Positions 1 through 8,007 of a DNA stretch of 20,204 nt are shown here, piece by piece; position 1 is the first letter of the stretch, and every line of letters begins with the position of its first letter. Below the pieces are notes generated by a model that searched no databases, was not told the origin of the DNA, and saw only the letters and a list, made by a program, of their open reading frames with translations. Both the position numbers and the translations under genes were made by a program. Source of the stretch: an uncultured Dysosmobacter sp. (GTDB taxonomy: Bacteria > Bacillota > Clostridia > Oscillospirales > Oscillospiraceae). Location: positions 1 to 20,204 of the forward strand of contig CAKTHE010000031.1 in NCBI GenBank assembly GCA_934563745.1, read 5' to 3'.

Positions 1-567
1 TTCCTGCCGGATATTTTTGTCCCCTGTGAGGTATGCAAGGGGAAGCGCTACAACCGGGAGACCCTGGAGGTGCGCTATAAGGGCAAGAACATTGCCGAGG
101 TGCTGGAGATGACCGCCGAACAGGCAACGGAATTTTTCTCCAGCATTCCCCGGATTCGGGACCGGCTGAAAACTCTGTGCGATGTGGGCTTGGGCTATGT
201 GACGCTGGGCCAGTCTTCCACGGAGCTTTCCGGCGGAGAGGCGCAGCGTGTCAAGCTTGCGACCGAGCTTTCCAAACGGGCTACGGGCCGGACGATCTAT
301 ATACTGGACGAGCCGACCACCGGACTGCATGCCGAGGATGTGCGCCGGCTGCTGGAGGTGCTCAGCCGGCTGGTGGACGCGGGCAACACGGTGCTGGTGA
401 TCGAGCACAATCTGGACGTGATCAAGTGCGCGGACTGGCTGATCGATCTGGGCCCGGAAGGCGGAGACGGCGGCGGGACCATTGTGGCGACCGGAACGCC
501 GGAGACGGTGGCGGCCTGCCCGGCCAGCTATACCGGACAGTATCTGAAGCGGATGCTCGGCCGCTGA
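1..567 (+). CDS. uvrA: UvrABC excinuclease subunit A, C-terminal part (5' end outside window)
   Basis: The open frame enters from the left edge and ends at TGA 565-567, so only about the last 188 residues are present. UvrA is the damage-scanning ATPase of nucleotide excision repair; it loads UvrB on distorted DNA in the cytoplasm. The fragment starts in the second half of the C-terminal zinc finger ([10 protein letters not shown], codons 9-18). It then shows the ABC signature [15 protein letters not shown] and the Walker B stretch [10 protein letters not shown], followed by the [20 protein letters not shown] segment typical of the UvrA C terminus. The TGA is separated from the next ATG by one base, so the following gene is probably translationally coupled. 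The identification is very secure; the start and promoter cannot be seen. Confidence 0.97.
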   Translation, partial: FLPDIFVPCEVCKGKRYNRETLEVRYKGKNIAEVLEMTAEQATEFFSSIPRIRDRLKTLCDVGLGYVTLGQSSTELSGGEAQRVKLATELSKRATGRTIYILDEPTTGLHAEDVRRLLEVLSRLVDAGNTVLVIEHNLDVIKCADWLIDLGPEGGDGGGTIVATGTPETVAACPASYTGQYLKRMLGR

Positions 568-568
568 G

Positions 569-931
569 ATGTATTACGTGTATCTTCTGCGCTGTGCAGA
601 TCATTCCCTTTACACCGGGATCACAACGGACCCGGCCCGCCGCCTGGCGGAGCACCGGGGCCGGGGCGGCCGGGGCGCGCGTTATACCCGCAGCCGCGGA
701 GCCTGTGCGCTGGAGGCGGTTTTTACGGCGGAGGACCGGGCGCAGGCGTCCCGGCTGGAATATCGGATCAAGCGGCTTCCCAAAGAGAAGAAGGAGGCGC
801 TGATCCGGGAAGCGGAGCTGCCCTCCGGCGGGGCGGCGTTCTCCCGGGCCGGTCCGGCGGCGCTGGACCGGTGGAACCGCGCCGGACAGACGCCGGAAAC
901 AACTGAGGTCCCGCTCCGGGACGAAGGATGA
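569..931 (+). CDS. GIY-YIG domain protein (YhbQ/UPF0213-like)
   Basis: This is a small 120-residue protein. The GIY-YIG nuclease fold occupies about residues 1-80: YYVYLLRC supplies the first motif tyrosine, LYTGIT the YIG-like motif, then RRLAEH and a conserved [16 protein letters not shown] helix. Proteins of this family act as small structure-selective nucleases in some bacteria, but most are uncharacterised. The last 35 or so residues ([13 protein letters not shown] onward) are a low-complexity tail with no recognised motif. The ATG lies one base after the uvrA stop and has no good Shine-Dalgarno site of its own, which suggests translational coupling to uvrA and a repair-related context. 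The family call is firm; a specific cellular role is not known. Confidence 0.9.
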   Translation: MYYVYLLRCADHSLYTGITTDPARRLAEHRGRGGRGARYTRSRGACALEAVFTAEDRAQASRLEYRIKRLPKEKKEALIREAELPSGGAAFSRAGPAALDRWNRAGQTPETTEVPLRDEG

Positions 932-975
932 TAAAAAAATTGGCTCAAATGAAAGAAAGTTGAGGATTACCTGAA

Positions 976-1875
976 ATGTCTGAAATCAAGAATGTGGCAA
1001 TGATCACGGTCTGCGGACGGCCAAATGTGGGAAAGTCCAGCCTGACCAATGCGCTGGTGGGTGAAAAGGTGGCCATTGTTTCCAACAAGGCGCAGACCAC
1101 CCGGAACCGGATCTACGGCGTGGTGAACCGGGGGGATACCCAGTATATTCTGCTGGATACGCCGGGCCTGCATAAGCCCCGGTCCGCTTTGGGGGAGTAT
1201 ATGGTGAAGGTCGTGACCTCCAGCCTCAGCGATGTGGACTGTGCGCTGCTTCTGGTGGAGCCCATTGCGCATGTGGGCGCGCCGGAGCAGGTGCTGATCG
1301 ACCGGATCCGGGAGGAAAAGATCCCCTGTATCCTCTGCATCAATAAAATCGATACGGTGGAGCCGGCGGCGCTGCTGCCGGTGATCGCGGCCTATCACGA
1401 GGCGTGGGATGGGTTTGACGCGGTGATCCCCATCTCGGCCCACACCGGCGATGGCCTGGATGACCTGATGCAGGAGCTGCACCGGTATGGCACGGAGAGC
1501 CCCCAGCTCTTTCCGGATGGACAGACCTCCGATCAGCCGGAGCGTCAGGTCGTGGGAGAGATCGTCCGGGAAAAGCTGCTGCTGTGCCTGGACAAGGAGA
1601 TCCCTCACGGCACGGCGGTGGAAATCACGAAGTTTTCGGAGCGGGACTCCGGAATCATCGATGTGGATGCCACGATCTATTGTGAAAAGGCCAGCCACAA
1701 GGGGATCATCATCGGGAAGCAGGGGGCCATGCTGAAAAAGATCAGCTCGCTGGCCCGGCACGATATTGAAAAGTTCATGGGGACCCGGGTCTATCTGGAA
1801 ACCTGGGTTAAAGTGAAGGAAAACTGGCGGGATAATCTGAACGCCGTGCGAAGCTTCGGCTATCGGGACGAATAA
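976..1875 (+). CDS. era: GTPase Era
   Basis: Era is an essential GTPase that binds the 3' end of 16S rRNA and assists 30S subunit maturation. The 299-residue length is normal for the family. Visible motifs are the G1 P-loop GRPNVGKSS (residues 14-22), a QTTRNRI switch I region (T as G2), G3 DTPG (61-64), G4 NKID (123-126) and ISAHTG as G5. The C-terminal KH RNA-binding domain includes IIIGKQGAMLKKI near residues 244-256. The ATG at 976 follows a GAGGA ribosome site at about 8-9 bases. It is followed 57 bases later by recO, an arrangement common in Firmicutes. Nothing is missing or unusual. Confidence 0.98.
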   Translation: MSEIKNVAMITVCGRPNVGKSSLTNALVGEKVAIVSNKAQTTRNRIYGVVNRGDTQYILLDTPGLHKPRSALGEYMVKVVTSSLSDVDCALLLVEPIAHVGAPEQVLIDRIREEKIPCILCINKIDTVEPAALLPVIAAYHEAWDGFDAVIPISAHTGDGLDDLMQELHRYGTESPQLFPDGQTSDQPERQVVGEIVREKLLLCLDKEIPHGTAVEITKFSERDSGIIDVDATIYCEKASHKGIIIGKQGAMLKKISSLARHDIEKFMGTRVYLETWVKVKENWRDNLNAVRSFGYRDE

Positions 1876-1932
1876 GCCGCCGGGGCGCGAAAGCGCGCTC
1901 CGGCCCGGACAGAGCCGTGAGGAGGTGAGCGT

Positions 1933-2700
1933 TTGGCCGCACCGTATATTGTGACCCGGGGCATCGTTCTGCGGGAAACGGAGACCAAGGAGACGGATAA
2001 GATCCTCACGGTGTTGACGGGGGAGCGGGGCAAGATCCCGGTCATTGCCCGGGGAGCCCGGCGCAAAGGCTGCAAATTTGCCGCCTGCGCACAGACCCTG
2101 GCCTATTCTGAGCTGACCCTGTACAAGCGCGGCGACTGGTACTATCTCAACGAGGGATCCACGCTGGAGCTGTTTCCGGGACTGCGGTCTGACCTGGAGC
2201 GCATGGCGCTGGGGTTTTACTTTACAGAGCTGACGGAGGTGGTCACGGCGGAGGGGGAGGAGTCCCGGGAGCTGCTGTCCCATCTGCTCAACGGTCTGTA
2301 TGCGCTGAGCGTCCTGAAAAAGCCGCCGGAGCTGGCAAAGGCCGCATTTGAGCTGCGGCTTTTGTGCCTGGCGGGCTATGAACCTCTGGCCGACGCCTGC
2401 GCCTGCTGCGGGAAGCCGGAGCCGGAGCGTCCCATGCTGGATGTCCTTCAGGGCGTGGTGCTGTGCCGCTCCTGCCGGGAGCCCGGACAGGGGCTGATGA
2501 TGCCCCTGTGCAGGGATGCGCTGGCGGCGCTGCGGCACATCGTCTATGGAGATCCCAAACGGCTGTATTCTTTTTCCCTGGGAGAGGAAAGCCTGCACCG
2601 GCTCAGCGCAGCGGCGGAGGCCTTTACAGCCGCGCAGCTGGAACGGGGATTCCGGACGCTGGACTTTTATAAGAGCCTGCAGCCGGCGGAATCCACCTGA
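1933..2700 (+). CDS. recO: DNA repair protein RecO (TTG start)
   Basis: RecO mediates RecA loading onto single-stranded DNA coated with SSB, together with RecR, in the RecFOR recombination pathway. The protein has 255 residues, a usual length. It shows the N-terminal OB-fold (VTRGIVLRETETKETDKILTV, then GARRKG) and the alpha-helical half. A zinc-binding set typical of Gram-positive RecO is visible: C156, C158, C159 and the pair C178/C181. The start is TTG at 1933, chosen because a perfect AGGAGGT (1920-1926) lies 6 bases upstream and no in-frame ATG or GTG fits; the nearby GTG at 1925 is in another frame. It is probably co-transcribed with era and followed by mutS2. Confidence 0.95.
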   Translation: MAAPYIVTRGIVLRETETKETDKILTVLTGERGKIPVIARGARRKGCKFAACAQTLAYSELTLYKRGDWYYLNEGSTLELFPGLRSDLERMALGFYFTELTEVVTAEGEESRELLSHLLNGLYALSVLKKPPELAKAAFELRLLCLAGYEPLADACACCGKPEPERPMLDVLQGVVLCRSCREPGQGLMMPLCRDALAALRHIVYGDPKRLYSFSLGEESLHRLSAAAEAFTAAQLERGFRTLDFYKSLQPAEST

Positions 2701-2714
2701 AATAGATACATTTT

Positions 2715-2737
2715 GTATAATTAAGACGAAATTATAC
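2715..2737 (+). promoter_or_regulatory. AT-rich inverted repeat before mutS2 containing a -10-like TATAAT
   Basis: The 51-base gap between recO and mutS2 is much more AT-rich than its surroundings. It contains the inverted repeat GTATAATT (2715-2722) / AATTATAC (2730-2737) and a perfect TATAAT at 2716-2721. No convincing -35 lies 16-18 bases upstream, so a promoter is only possible. It could also be an operator or a small mRNA hairpin just before the GAGGA ribosome site at 2741. Confidence 0.35.
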
Positions 2738-2751
2738 GAAGAGGAACGAAT

Positions 2752-5142
2752 ATGAGTGCAATGTTTGAAAAATCCCTGCGCACGCTGGAGCTGCCGCAGG
2801 TATTGGAGCTGCTCAGTGCCCAGGCGGTCAGTGCGGAGGCGAAGCAGCGCTGCCTTGCCCTGCGGCCGGAAACGGATGCGGGCGAGGTGCTGCGTCTGCA
2901 GGACGAGACGGATGCGGCCCGGGCACTGATCGGTCTGCGGGGAAGCCCGTCCTTTTCCGGCGTGAAGCCGGTGGCAGAGGCGTTGGACCGGGCGGACCGG
3001 GGCGGCAGTCTGAACACCCGGGAGCTGCTGACCATAGCTGGCGTTTTGACGGCGGCGCGCCGCACCCGGGAATATTTTCATGAGGACGATCCGAAGAAGA
3101 CGGCGCTGGATTCCCTTTTTTACACTCTGCACGGCAACCGCTTTTTGGAGGATAAGATCAACACGGCCATTGTAGATGAGGATACCATCGCCGATGCGGC
3201 CAGCACGGAGCTCAGCGATATCCGCCGGCATATGCGGGCCGCACAGGCCAAAAGCCGGCAGATTTTGCAGCGGGTGATCTCCTCGCCCAGCTATGCCAAG
3301 GTGCTGCAGGAGGCGATCATTACCCAGCGGGATGGCCGCTTTGTGGTGCCGGTCAAGGCGGAGCATAAGGGCGACCTGCCGGGGCTGGTGCACGATATTT
3401 CCTCCTCCGGCGCGACGCTGTTTGTGGAGCCGATGGGAGTGGTCCAGGCCAATAACGAGCTGATCGAGCTGGAGGCCAAGGAGCGCAAGGAGATCGAGCG
3501 GATCCTGGCGGAGCTTTCCGCGGATGCGGCGGCGCACCGCGCTTCGATCCAAAGCGATTACAGCGTGCTGGTGCAGCTGGACGTGATCTTTGCCAAGGGG
3601 CAGCTGTCTTATAAGATGAATGCGGGACGGCCGGAGATCCGCCGGGATGGCGTGATCGAGCTGCGCCGGGCCCGCCACCCGCTGCTGGATCCGGCCAAGG
3701 CGGTGCCCATCGACCTGTCCCTGGGCGGCGCATTTGATACGCTGGTAATCACGGGGCCCAATACCGGCGGCAAAACCGTAAGCTTAAAAACGCTGGGCCT
3801 GCTGACGCTGATGGCGCAGTGCGGGCTGCATATCCCCGCCGGGGACCGGAGCGTGGTCTCCGTATTTGAGCGAGTGCTGGCGGACATGGGCGATGAGCAG
3901 AGTATTGAACAGAGCTTGTCTACTTTTTCGGCACATATGGTCAATATCGTGGCTATTTTGAAGGAGGCGGACCGCCGCAGCCTGGTGCTGTTTGATGAGC
4001 TGGGGGCCGGAACGGACCCAGTGGAAGGGGCGGCTCTGGCCGTGGCCATCATCGAGCAGGTGCGAAGCAGCGGGGCGCGTCTGGCGGCGACGACCCACTA
4101 TTCCGAGCTGAAGACCTATGCCATGACGACGGCCGGCGTGGAGAACGCGTCCTGTGAGTTTGACGTGGAGACACTGCGGCCCACCTATCGCCTTCTCATC
4201 GGCGTACCGGGCAAGTCCAATGCCTTCGCCATCTCCCGGCGGCTGGGCCTGCCGGAGCAGGTGATCGACGAGGCGAAAAAGCAGGTCAGCGGAGAGAACG
4301 CCCGCTTTGAAGACGTTCTGACGCAGCTGGAGGGTAAGCGCCAGGCGCTGGAGAAGCGGGAGCAGGAGCTGGACCGGCTTGCGCTTGAGCGGGAAGAGGA
4401 TGCCCGCAAGGCCCGGGCCTTCCGGGAGCAGATGGAGCGGGCCAAGGAGAATGCCCGCAGCCGGGGCGAGGCAGAGGCCCGGCGGATCATCAGCGATGCC
4501 CGGTCGGCGGCGGATCAGACCTTTGCGGAACTGGCGCAGATGCGGCGCCAGCAGGCCCGGGCGGAACGGGTCGAGAACGAAAATGAGGCCCGGGCGGACC
4601 TGCGCCGCCGCCTGAACGAGGCGGAGGAGCGGATCGATCATCGCTCCCGGGAGCAGGAGCCGCTGCCCGCCCCCAGCCGGCCGATTCAGGTCGGCGATCT
4701 GGTGGAAATTCCCGGTGTGCGCACTCCGGCGGAGGTGGTCAGCGTGGAGCGGGACGGAAGCCTGCAGCTGCGCGCCGGCGTCATGAAGCTCAAGGCCAAG
4801 GCGTCGGAGGTGCGGCTGGTTGAGGATGCGGCCCGCAAAAAAGCGGCCCGGCCGGCTGTTTCCGTGCACAGCGGCCCGGCCCGGACGCTGCGTATGGCCG
4901 TATCTTCCGAGCTGGACATCCGGGGGATGGAGACCCTGGAGGCGGAAAGCGTTGTGGAGAACTTCCTGGACAGCGCCGTGATGGGCCATTTGGAAACCGT
5001 GACCATCATCCACGGAAAGGGGACCGGTGCACTGCGCAAGGCGGTGGCCCAGCTGCTGCGGCGCAGCAAGCACGTGAAATCCTTCCGCCTGGGCGTTTAC
5101 GGCGAGGGAGAATCCGGCGTGACGGTGGTGACCCTGAAATGA
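2752..5142 (+). CDS. mutS2: MutS2 family ATPase / Smr endonuclease
   Basis: MutS2 (RqcU in Bacillus) is a MutS-like ATPase that lacks the mismatch-recognition domain. It has been linked to suppression of recombination and to splitting of collided ribosomes. The 796-residue length is typical. Visible parts are the N-terminal clamp/lever region, Walker A GPNTGGKT (residues 335-342), Walker B with LVLFDELGAGTDP (about 411-423), and TTHYSELKTYA after it. A long charged coiled coil (about 515-630, rich in E and R) leads to a KOW-like segment (IQVGDLVEIPG, about 645). The C-terminal Smr domain starts at LDIRGME (about 720) and includes the HGKGTGALR motif. The ATG at 2752 follows GAGGA. It is the last gene of the cluster. 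Confidence 0.97.
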   Translation: MSAMFEKSLRTLELPQVLELLSAQAVSAEAKQRCLALRPETDAGEVLRLQDETDAARALIGLRGSPSFSGVKPVAEALDRADRGGSLNTRELLTIAGVLTAARRTREYFHEDDPKKTALDSLFYTLHGNRFLEDKINTAIVDEDTIADAASTELSDIRRHMRAAQAKSRQILQRVISSPSYAKVLQEAIITQRDGRFVVPVKAEHKGDLPGLVHDISSSGATLFVEPMGVVQANNELIELEAKERKEIERILAELSADAAAHRASIQSDYSVLVQLDVIFAKGQLSYKMNAGRPEIRRDGVIELRRARHPLLDPAKAVPIDLSLGGAFDTLVITGPNTGGKTVSLKTLGLLTLMAQCGLHIPAGDRSVVSVFERVLADMGDEQSIEQSLSTFSAHMVNIVAILKEADRRSLVLFDELGAGTDPVEGAALAVAIIEQVRSSGARLAATTHYSELKTYAMTTAGVENASCEFDVETLRPTYRLLIGVPGKSNAFAISRRLGLPEQVIDEAKKQVSGENARFEDVLTQLEGKRQALEKREQELDRLALEREEDARKARAFREQMERAKENARSRGEAEARRIISDARSAADQTFAELAQMRRQQARAERVENENEARADLRRRLNEAEERIDHRSREQEPLPAPSRPIQVGDLVEIPGVRTPAEVVSVERDGSLQLRAGVMKLKAKASEVRLVEDAARKKAARPAVSVHSGPARTLRMAVSSELDIRGMETLEAESVVENFLDSAVMGHLETVTIIHGKGTGALRKAVAQLLRRSKHVKSFRLGVYGEGESGVTVVTLK

Positions 5143-5196
5143 CCTCGCACCCGGAGCTTGGCCTGTTCGGAACACCGGGCTGATCGGGAGAAAAAG

Positions 5197-5236
5197 AAAG
5201 AGGCCGGCAGTTCGTAAAAGAACTGCCGGCCTCTTT
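5197..5236. terminator. Bidirectional intrinsic terminator
   Basis: A perfect 17-bp stem (5197-5213 / 5220-5236) encloses a 6-base loop. T-rich tracts follow it on both strands (TTTTT on +, TTTCTTTTT on -). It lies between the convergent ends of mutS2 and the surface-protein gene and can serve both. Confidence 0.95.
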
Positions 5237-5261
5237 TTACGCGCGGAAATGGGGGGAGAGC

Positions 5262-6794
5262 TTACGCTTCGTCCCGCTTTTTGCGGCCCAGGGAGCCGAG
5301 AACTGCCAAGCCGGAACCGGACAGAGCCGTCAGAGCCAGCCACAGGGCGGACGCATCGCCGGTCTGCGGGACCTCGGCCATGGGGATATCCTCATCGGGA
5401 AGATCCGCGGTGGGAACATCCGGATCGTTCAGGTCCTCGCCGGGCGTGGGATCCAGCGGCGTGGAGTCATCCGGAATTTCAACAGGATCGGGCTTGGGAT
5501 CAGGCTTGCCGGGATTGCCGTCGTCGCCGGAGGAGCCTGCCGTGAAGGTCCAGACGCCGTACAGCGTGACGTCGCCGGTCAGGGTGTGCGTGCCGGAGAC
5601 GAAGCTGCCGGCCTCATTTTTCCAGCCGGTGAAGGTATATGTGCCGCGTACGCCGTCCTTGGTGCCGGAGACGCTGGACGGGCTCTGCTCCACGGTGTAG
5701 GAGGAGTCTGCGGGGAGGGTTCGCCCGGCCGGGGTCACATAACCGTCCGGAATGTCACCGCTGACCACATAGGAGACTGTGAACATCAGCGGGTGGGCCG
5801 CCTTCAGGGCCAAGTCTTTGTCCACGGACTTTGCGGCAGCGTAAGCCTCAATGTGCCGGGGCTCCTGATCGGCGCACCAGCGGTTTCCTTCCCGGTCATC
5901 AAACCAGCCGAAGATCTCGTGCTCACAGTCCGGCTCACCGTCCAGCTTCCAGCCTGCGCCGGTTTCGTGGAAGGTGATGACGCCGCGGTAGGTCACGGGC
6001 TGCCTGGCTTTATCCAGGGCGCCGCCCGTCGTGTTGTAAAGGTCATCACCGGCCTTTTGCGCATGGTTGTTGTAAAGCTGCACGCCCTCTGCCAGGGTGG
6101 CCTGCCCGCGATTCTGGATCCCGCCGCCATACAGGGCCTTGCTGCCGTTGCGCATGATGGTGGTGCCGCTGCCGACGTAGAGCACGCCGTCGTTGTTGAT
6201 GGCGGAGACGCCGTTGTCCACGAGGTTGACAGTGGCCCCGTCGGCAAAGGTCACGCTTGCCTGATACGTGTCATAGTAACGGTAGACGGAGACCGCGCCG
6301 GCGTAGCGGTCGTCCGTGGCCTCGGTCCGGTCGCTGCCGGTTCCGGTGATCGTCAGGGTGGTGCCGCCCTGGACGTCGACAGTGCCGCCGTACAGGAAGA
6401 TCCCTACGGTGCGGTTATCGTTCATTTCCAGCGAGGCGCCGTTTTTCATGGTCAGAACTTCCGTACCGTTATAGCCCGACATGCCGTAGTCGTTGCCGCT
6501 GATTTCGGCCGTGGCGTGATCATCCAGGGTGAGCCAGCAGCGGACGAGTCCCTGATTTTCACAGTTGAGGACACGGAAGCTGGAGCCAGTGACATTGATT
6601 TTGAAGCGGGTAATGCCGTTGGGGACCCCATTGCCCCGATAGGCGTGCTCAATGGTCAGGGCGGAGCCGCCGCTGACATTCAGATAAGCACTCTTTTCGC
6701 ACATCATGGCGGTATACAGGGTGTCCCGCACTTCCAGCCTCGACGCACCCAGTACGTTGATGGCGGCGTTGAGATTGGCATAGATGCCGGCGTT
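5262..6794 (-). pseudogene. 3' part of interrupted cell-wall-anchored surface protein: beta-helix, SHIRT-like domain, sortase signal
   Basis: This frame continues directly, in phase, from the 5' fragment after an in-frame TGA at 6797-6795, so both belong to one ancestral gene of about 743 codons. After the stop it reads NAGIYANLNAAINVL and continues for about 510 codons. The first part has beta-helix-like repeats with Gly/Asn/Thr-rich turns. Next comes a SHIRT-like segment (SYVVSGDIPDGYVTPAGR to YTFTGWKNEAGSF and TLYGVWTF). A Pro/Asp spacer follows, then a C-terminal sorting signal: VPQTG, a hydrophobic helix, and the basic tail RKKRDEA. Such proteins are covalently attached to peptidoglycan by sortase. 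The nearest in-frame start after the stop is a GTG at 6731 without a ribosome site, so this half is probably untranslated unless the TGA is read through or is a sequencing error. Confidence 0.75.
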
Positions 6795-7493
6795 TCAGAC
6801 GGTGCAGACGCTGCCCTCATCCAGGGTCAGGACTCCATCGCTGCTCATGGTGACGCTCCAGCTCTGATCCGGGGTTTCGGTGTCCGGATTGCAGATGTCC
6901 AGAACGGTGTTCCGGAAGGTGACCGGGGCGTTGATCGCCAGACCGCCGCTGGAGGTGTTCTGTTTGGGAACGGAGATGGTGTTGCCCTGCCCGTTTACCG
7001 TGATGGCGTGGTCGATCATGCTGACGGTCAGCTCGCAGTCCTCGTTGAGCACGATGATGTCGTCCTTGCCGGCGGCGGCTACGGCCTCGTTCAGCGTATC
7101 ATAGGGAACGGCGCCGATCATCACCGGAGCGGTTTCTTCTTCGGGAGTCGAATCGCCCTCTTCCCCCGCTTCGCTGCCGGAGCCTGCTTCAGGGTCCGAA
7201 GGCGTGCTGTCGGCCATGGGCTGGGGGTCGGATCCCGGCTCCGTATCCTGGGGGTCTGCCGGGGTGTCTGCGGGATGTTCGTCCTTGCCCGCGACCGGAT
7301 CGCCGGCGTTTGTCCCGCTGTTGGCCGAGTCGCCGGCCTCGTTGTCTCCGGTGCCCGGCGTCATTTCGGCCTGGCCTTCGCCGACCGTGGAATCGGGGCC
7401 GTTTTCTTCTGCCAGGGCCATCACGCTCATGACGCTCAGGATCATGCTGCATGCCAGCAGCAGGGCCAGCAGCTTGCTCATCTTCTTTGCCAT
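6795..7493 (-). CDS. 5' part of interrupted surface protein (signal peptide, acidic linker), truncated at TGA
   Basis: The start is ATG at 7493-7491, preceded by an AAAGGAG ribosome site (7507-7501); upstream in-frame codons lie inside the riboswitch leader and are not used. The product would be 232 residues. It has a Sec signal peptide (MAKKMSKLLALLLACSMIL, cleavage near ALAEE) and then about 90 residues very rich in Asp, Glu, Pro, Ser, Thr and Gly, typical of an extended wall-spanning linker. The beginning of a beta-helix domain follows (AVPYDTLNEAVAAAGKDDII, then DHAITVNGQGNTIS). It ends at TGA 6797-6795, where the same frame carries on as the 3' part with the wall anchor. If this stop is real, the product is secreted but cannot be anchored. 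The c-di-GMP riboswitch upstream places its expression under second-messenger control. Confidence 0.7.
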   Translation of the reverse strand: MAKKMSKLLALLLACSMILSVMSVMALAEENGPDSTVGEGQAEMTPGTGDNEAGDSANSGTNAGDPVAGKDEHPADTPADPQDTEPGSDPQPMADSTPSDPEAGSGSEAGEEGDSTPEEETAPVMIGAVPYDTLNEAVAAAGKDDIIVLNEDCELTVSMIDHAITVNGQGNTISVPKQNTSSGGLAINAPVTFRNTVLDICNPDTETPDQSWSVTMSSDGVLTLDEGSVCTV

Positions 7494-7527
7494 GGTTCCT
7501 TCTCCTTTACAAGTAAAGTGAAATCCC

Positions 7528-7615
7528 GGCGGCCCGGCTGGCCTGACGGGGAATGGCCCCGCGTTAGCTCCGTGGCTTTGCGTCCCGCCCTTTCGGTGCG
7601 GTTTGCCTTTGACAG
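7528..7615 (-). ncRNA. Cyclic di-GMP-I (GEMM) riboswitch
   Basis: Read on the minus strand, the leader contains the hallmark blocks of the GEMM aptamer in order. AAAGGCAAACC is followed by a hairpin capped by a GAAA tetraloop (CCGC-A-CC GAAA GG-GCGG). Then come GGGACGCAAAGCCACGG, GCUAA, a variable hairpin with CGGGG/CCCCG arms, and the closing AGCCGGGCCGCC. These match the known family consensus closely, including the receptor for the tetraloop. The aptamer ends about 35 bases before the ATG of the surface-protein gene. No terminator stands between them. A small hairpin (GUAAAG pairing with CUUUAC, 7506-7519) overlaps the ribosome site AAAGGAG, so control of translation initiation is the simplest model. 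Whether c-di-GMP turns the gene on or off cannot be read from the sequence. Confidence 0.93.
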
Positions 7616-7685
7616 CGCCGACCTGCCCGGATCTGCCGTGTGAGGCAGGCGTCCAATAGCCGGTCGGGTTTCTTACGTTGGATAC

Positions 7686-7694
7686 AGTGTAGCA
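7686..7694 (-). promoter_or_regulatory. Possible extended -10 promoter for the riboswitch/surface-protein transcript
   Basis: On the minus strand TGCTACACT reads as an extended -10 (TG-N-TACACT). It would start RNA near 7679, about 64 bases before the aptamer. No good -35 is seen at 16-18 bases, so support is modest. Confidence 0.35.
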
Positions 7695-7838
7695 CGCGGC
7701 GGCTACGAAACTGGTTACAATTTCGGGTTTTACGCGCAAAAAGCGAATTACATTTTGACCAAATGTGCGGGCGGTTTTTCAATACTTTTTATAAATTTTT
7801 GGAAATGAGTATGCAGATTATGGAAGAAAAAGGGCGAA

Positions 7839-7872
7839 AAAAGGCGAAGCCGACCAGTCGGCTTCGCCTTTT
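7839..7872 (-). terminator. Intrinsic terminator downstream of lipoprotein gene
   Basis: A 15-16 bp perfect stem (arms AAAAGGCGAAGCCGA and its complement) has a 4-base CCAG loop. On the minus strand it is followed by a run of six T. It lies 136 bases past the lipoprotein stop and ends that transcript before the surface-protein promoter region. The stretch 7873-8007 holds no gene that I can support. Confidence 0.85.
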
Positions 7873-8007
7873 GAATAAGGGACTGTGCAGACGGCACATG
7901 GCCGGACATTTACTCTGCATGGGTGCGGAGGAGAGGTGCGTGTCCAAAGGACCGGCAGCGCCGGCAGGGCGGGCCGGACGACCTGGCTCCTGCCGCGAAG
8001 GCAGCCC

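Noticed and set aside
967..3678. 903-codon open frame on the minus strand across era, recO and mutS2
   Set aside because: It is a shadow of three well-identified genes in GC-rich DNA; the translation is low-complexity His/Arg/Leu/Gln-rich without domains.
3784..5343. 519-codon minus-strand open frame over mutS2
   Set aside because: It is antisense to mutS2 and crosses the terminator; no motif is present.
6795..6797. TGA as a selenocysteine codon
   Set aside because: The product is a structural surface protein with no redox motif, and no convincing SECIS-like hairpin directly follows the codon. A nonsense mutation or sequence error is simpler.
5586..7643. 685-codon plus-strand open frame opposite the surface-protein gene
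   Set aside because: It stays open through the riboswitch and both gene halves with Gly/Val/Ala/Asp-rich sequence; there is no signal, domain or ribosome site. The minus strand has a signal peptide, a sorting signal and a riboswitch.
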